Shown piece after piece: positions 62,751 to 64,000 of a stretch of DNA of 64,000 nt. The notes under the pieces were generated by a model. It was given only the letters and a program-made list of their open reading frames with translations. It searched no databases and had not been told where the DNA came from. Within the stretch, counting starts at the first letter, position 1; each line of letters starts with the position of its first letter. The DNA comes from Alsobacter sp046349155 (GTDB lineage Bacteria > Pseudomonadota > Alphaproteobacteria > Rhizobiales > Beijerinckiaceae). The DNA is taken from positions 62,001-126,000 of the forward strand of contig JAXMCW010000004.1 of the NCBI GenBank assembly GCA_046349155.1, read 5' to 3'. The position numbers were made by a program, and so were the translations under genes.

Positions 62751-64000
62751 GTGTCCCGTGAGGCTTCGAGGCCCGGGGCGGTCAGAAAGCGGAGTGGCTC
62801 GTTGCGAAGTGTCGGCGCCCTGAAGAACGCGACGGCGGCCCTGGTCGGAACGACGGCGCTTGCGACCGTGCTCGTCCTCCTGGCCGCGGGTCCGGTTGCG
62901 GCGCAAAGCGTGTTCGTGTCGAGCAACGCGCCCATCGACGCCAAGCCCACGGACGGGCGGCGACCGGCCTCGGCCAAGGCCAACAGCGAAACCGGTGCGA
63001 TGACCTTCGGGGACTTCATCGTGTCGGGCCAGCTGATCGCCGGCGGCGTTTACAACGACAACCTGTATCAGTCGCGCTACAATAAAGTGTCGGACTGGGG
63101 CATCAATTTCCAGCCGAGCTTCAAGGTCGACCGCAGCGTCGGGTTGCACACGACCTCCTTGACCGGTGTGCTCAGCAGCCAGTTCTACCTGAATAATTCG
63201 AACGGCAACACGACGACGGGCAACCTCGCGCTGAGCCATATCTACGAGGTCCAGCGCGATCTCGTGGCCTATGTCCAGGGCCACGTCGCGCGCAACCTCA
63301 ATACGAACCCGTCCATCTACACGGGCCTGAACGTGCGCCTGGACCCCTCCTACTTCAACGAGGAGTACCTGTCCGGCTCGCTGGAGAAATCGTTCGACCG
63401 GTTCTCGGTGGGCATGGGAGCCCAGATCCTCGGCCAGCAATACGACAACATCTCGGATACGGCCGGCCGGCGCTACCAGCTCAACGGCAATGACGGCACG
63501 GCGACGACCGTGATCGCCCGCTTCGGCTATGCGGTCACCCCCACGATCAAGGCCTTCGTCCAGCCGTCCTATAACTGGCAGAACTTCAACGCCAGCTTGA
63601 ACAATTCGCAGGGCTACACGATCGTCGCAGGCCTCCAGACCGACCGCATCGGACTGTTCCGGGGCGAGATCTACGGCGGTTTCGCGTCCCAGGACTTCAC
63701 CAACCTCAACAGGACGCGCACGGCGCCGACCTTCGGCGGGTCGATCTCCTATTTCCCGACGCGCGATCTCACCTTCACGGCGAGTTTGACCCAGAACTTC
63801 GGCCTGACGCAGGGCGTCGCCTTCCAGGGCGGCACCGGCCAGACGACGACGGCCTCGCTCTCGGCGCAGTACGCTTTCTCCCAGACGCTCACGCTCGGCG
63901 CGAATATCGGCTACTCGCAGATTTCCTACGACCAGTCGGCGCAGAAGCAGGAGCAGTGGGGCGCCGGCGTGACGGCGAACTACATGTTCTCGGCCCATCT
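62751..64000 (+). CDS. Outer-membrane beta-barrel protein of exopolysaccharide locus (cut by window edge)
   Basis: The frame stays open to the window end for more than 410 codons. A signal peptide lies near residues 24-48 (ALVGTTALATVLVLLAAG, cleaved after VAA). The mature part has alternating beta-strand segments rich in aromatic and Asn residues: GQLIAGGVYNDNLYQSRYN, WGINFQPSFKVDRSV, AYVQGHVARNLNTNPS and FVQPSYNWQNFNASL. This resembles the outer-membrane beta-barrel (BBP2) family found with short Wza proteins. GTG 62751 was taken as start; GTG 62724 and TTG 62802 are alternatives, since no ATG precedes the signal peptide. A minus-strand frame over the same DNA is a shadow. It probably forms the outer-membrane pore for the second polysaccharide. 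Confidence 0.78.
   Translation, partial: MSREASRPGAVRKRSGSLRSVGALKNATAALVGTTALATVLVLLAAGPVAAQSVFVSSNAPIDAKPTDGRRPASAKANSETGAMTFGDFIVSGQLIAGGVYNDNLYQSRYNKVSDWGINFQPSFKVDRSVGLHTTSLTGVLSSQFYLNNSNGNTTTGNLALSHIYEVQRDLVAYVQGHVARNLNTNPSIYTGLNVRLDPSYFNEEYLSGSLEKSFDRFSVGMGAQILGQQYDNISDTAGRRYQLNGNDGTATTVIARFGYAVTPTIKAFVQPSYNWQNFNASLNNSQGYTIVAGLQTDRIGLFRGEIYGGFASQDFTNLNRTRTAPTFGGSISYFPTRDLTFTASLTQNFGLTQGVAFQGGTGQTTTASLSAQYAFSQTLTLGANIGYSQISYDQSAQKQEQWGAGVTANYMFSAH

Noticed and set aside
62712..63998. 428-codon minus-strand open frame at the right edge
   Set aside because: The plus strand encodes a signal peptide followed by beta-barrel strands over the same bases. The minus frame is Arg/Val/Glu-rich and matches nothing.

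Overview
The window is high-GC DNA with dense, overlapping genes. Most junctions within gene runs are ATGA, GTGA or TGATG overlaps. Gene content (an rkp-type capsule lipid module, KpsM/T/E-family exporters, TRAP transporters, a BacA/BclA-like ABC protein, a GH144-type glucanase, a CtrA-like box) points to an alphaproteobacterium of the order Hyphomicrobiales (Rhizobiales). The genus cannot be fixed from the sequence alone. No rRNA, tRNA, CRISPR array, transposase or integrase was recognised.

Positions 1-30,400 form a large surface-polysaccharide (capsule) locus. The left edge cuts a type I secretion ABC transporter. Next come a cytochrome P450 translationally coupled to an LpxL/HtrB-family acyltransferase. 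Facing them on the minus strand are a KpsS-like transferase, an alpha-oxoamine synthase, a 2458-residue reducing polyketide synthase (KS-AT-DH-ER-KR-ACP, no thioesterase) and a short-chain reductase resembling 3-ketosphinganine reductase. Together they resemble the rhizobial rkpA/G/H/J set. They suggest a polyketide-derived, sphingoid-base-like lipid on which capsule is started. Three glycosyltransferases follow. The exporter is kpsM (interrupted by an in-frame amber codon), a divergent kpsT, and two KpsE-type co-polymerases flanking an unknown protein. Then come a methyltransferase, an A+T-rich foreign-looking cassette (methyltransferase plus RgpF/WsaF-type glycosyltransferase) and a Wza/KpsD-type outer-membrane export lipoprotein.

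Positions 30,800-40,510 are more ordinary accessory metabolism: YccF, a LysR/azoreductase/DoxX group, and a minus-strand catabolic run. That run has a LysR regulator, SDR dehydrogenase, split transketolase, TRAP binding protein and a fused TRAP permease.

Positions 40,550-48,575 hold a glucan-oligosaccharide module. An ABC transporter, GH144-type glucanase and GH13 alpha-glucosidase lie on the minus strand. A divergent GH3 beta-glucosidase and ROK-unrelated glucokinase-like protein lie on the plus strand. Positions 48,600-55,700 carry an aldo/keto reductase, a SOUL haem-binding protein, a chemoreceptor, a Nudix hydrolase, a LacI regulator and small proteins.

Positions 55,860-64,000 are the start of a second exopolysaccharide locus. 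It has a Wzy-like polymerase coupled to a Tat-type GH5 glycosidase, a convergent paralogous GH5 carrying six Ig-like repeats and a Thr-Pro linker, a short Wza-type lipoprotein, and an outer-membrane beta-barrel cut by the right edge. A perfect TTAA-N7-TTAAC box lies just upstream of the barrel gene.
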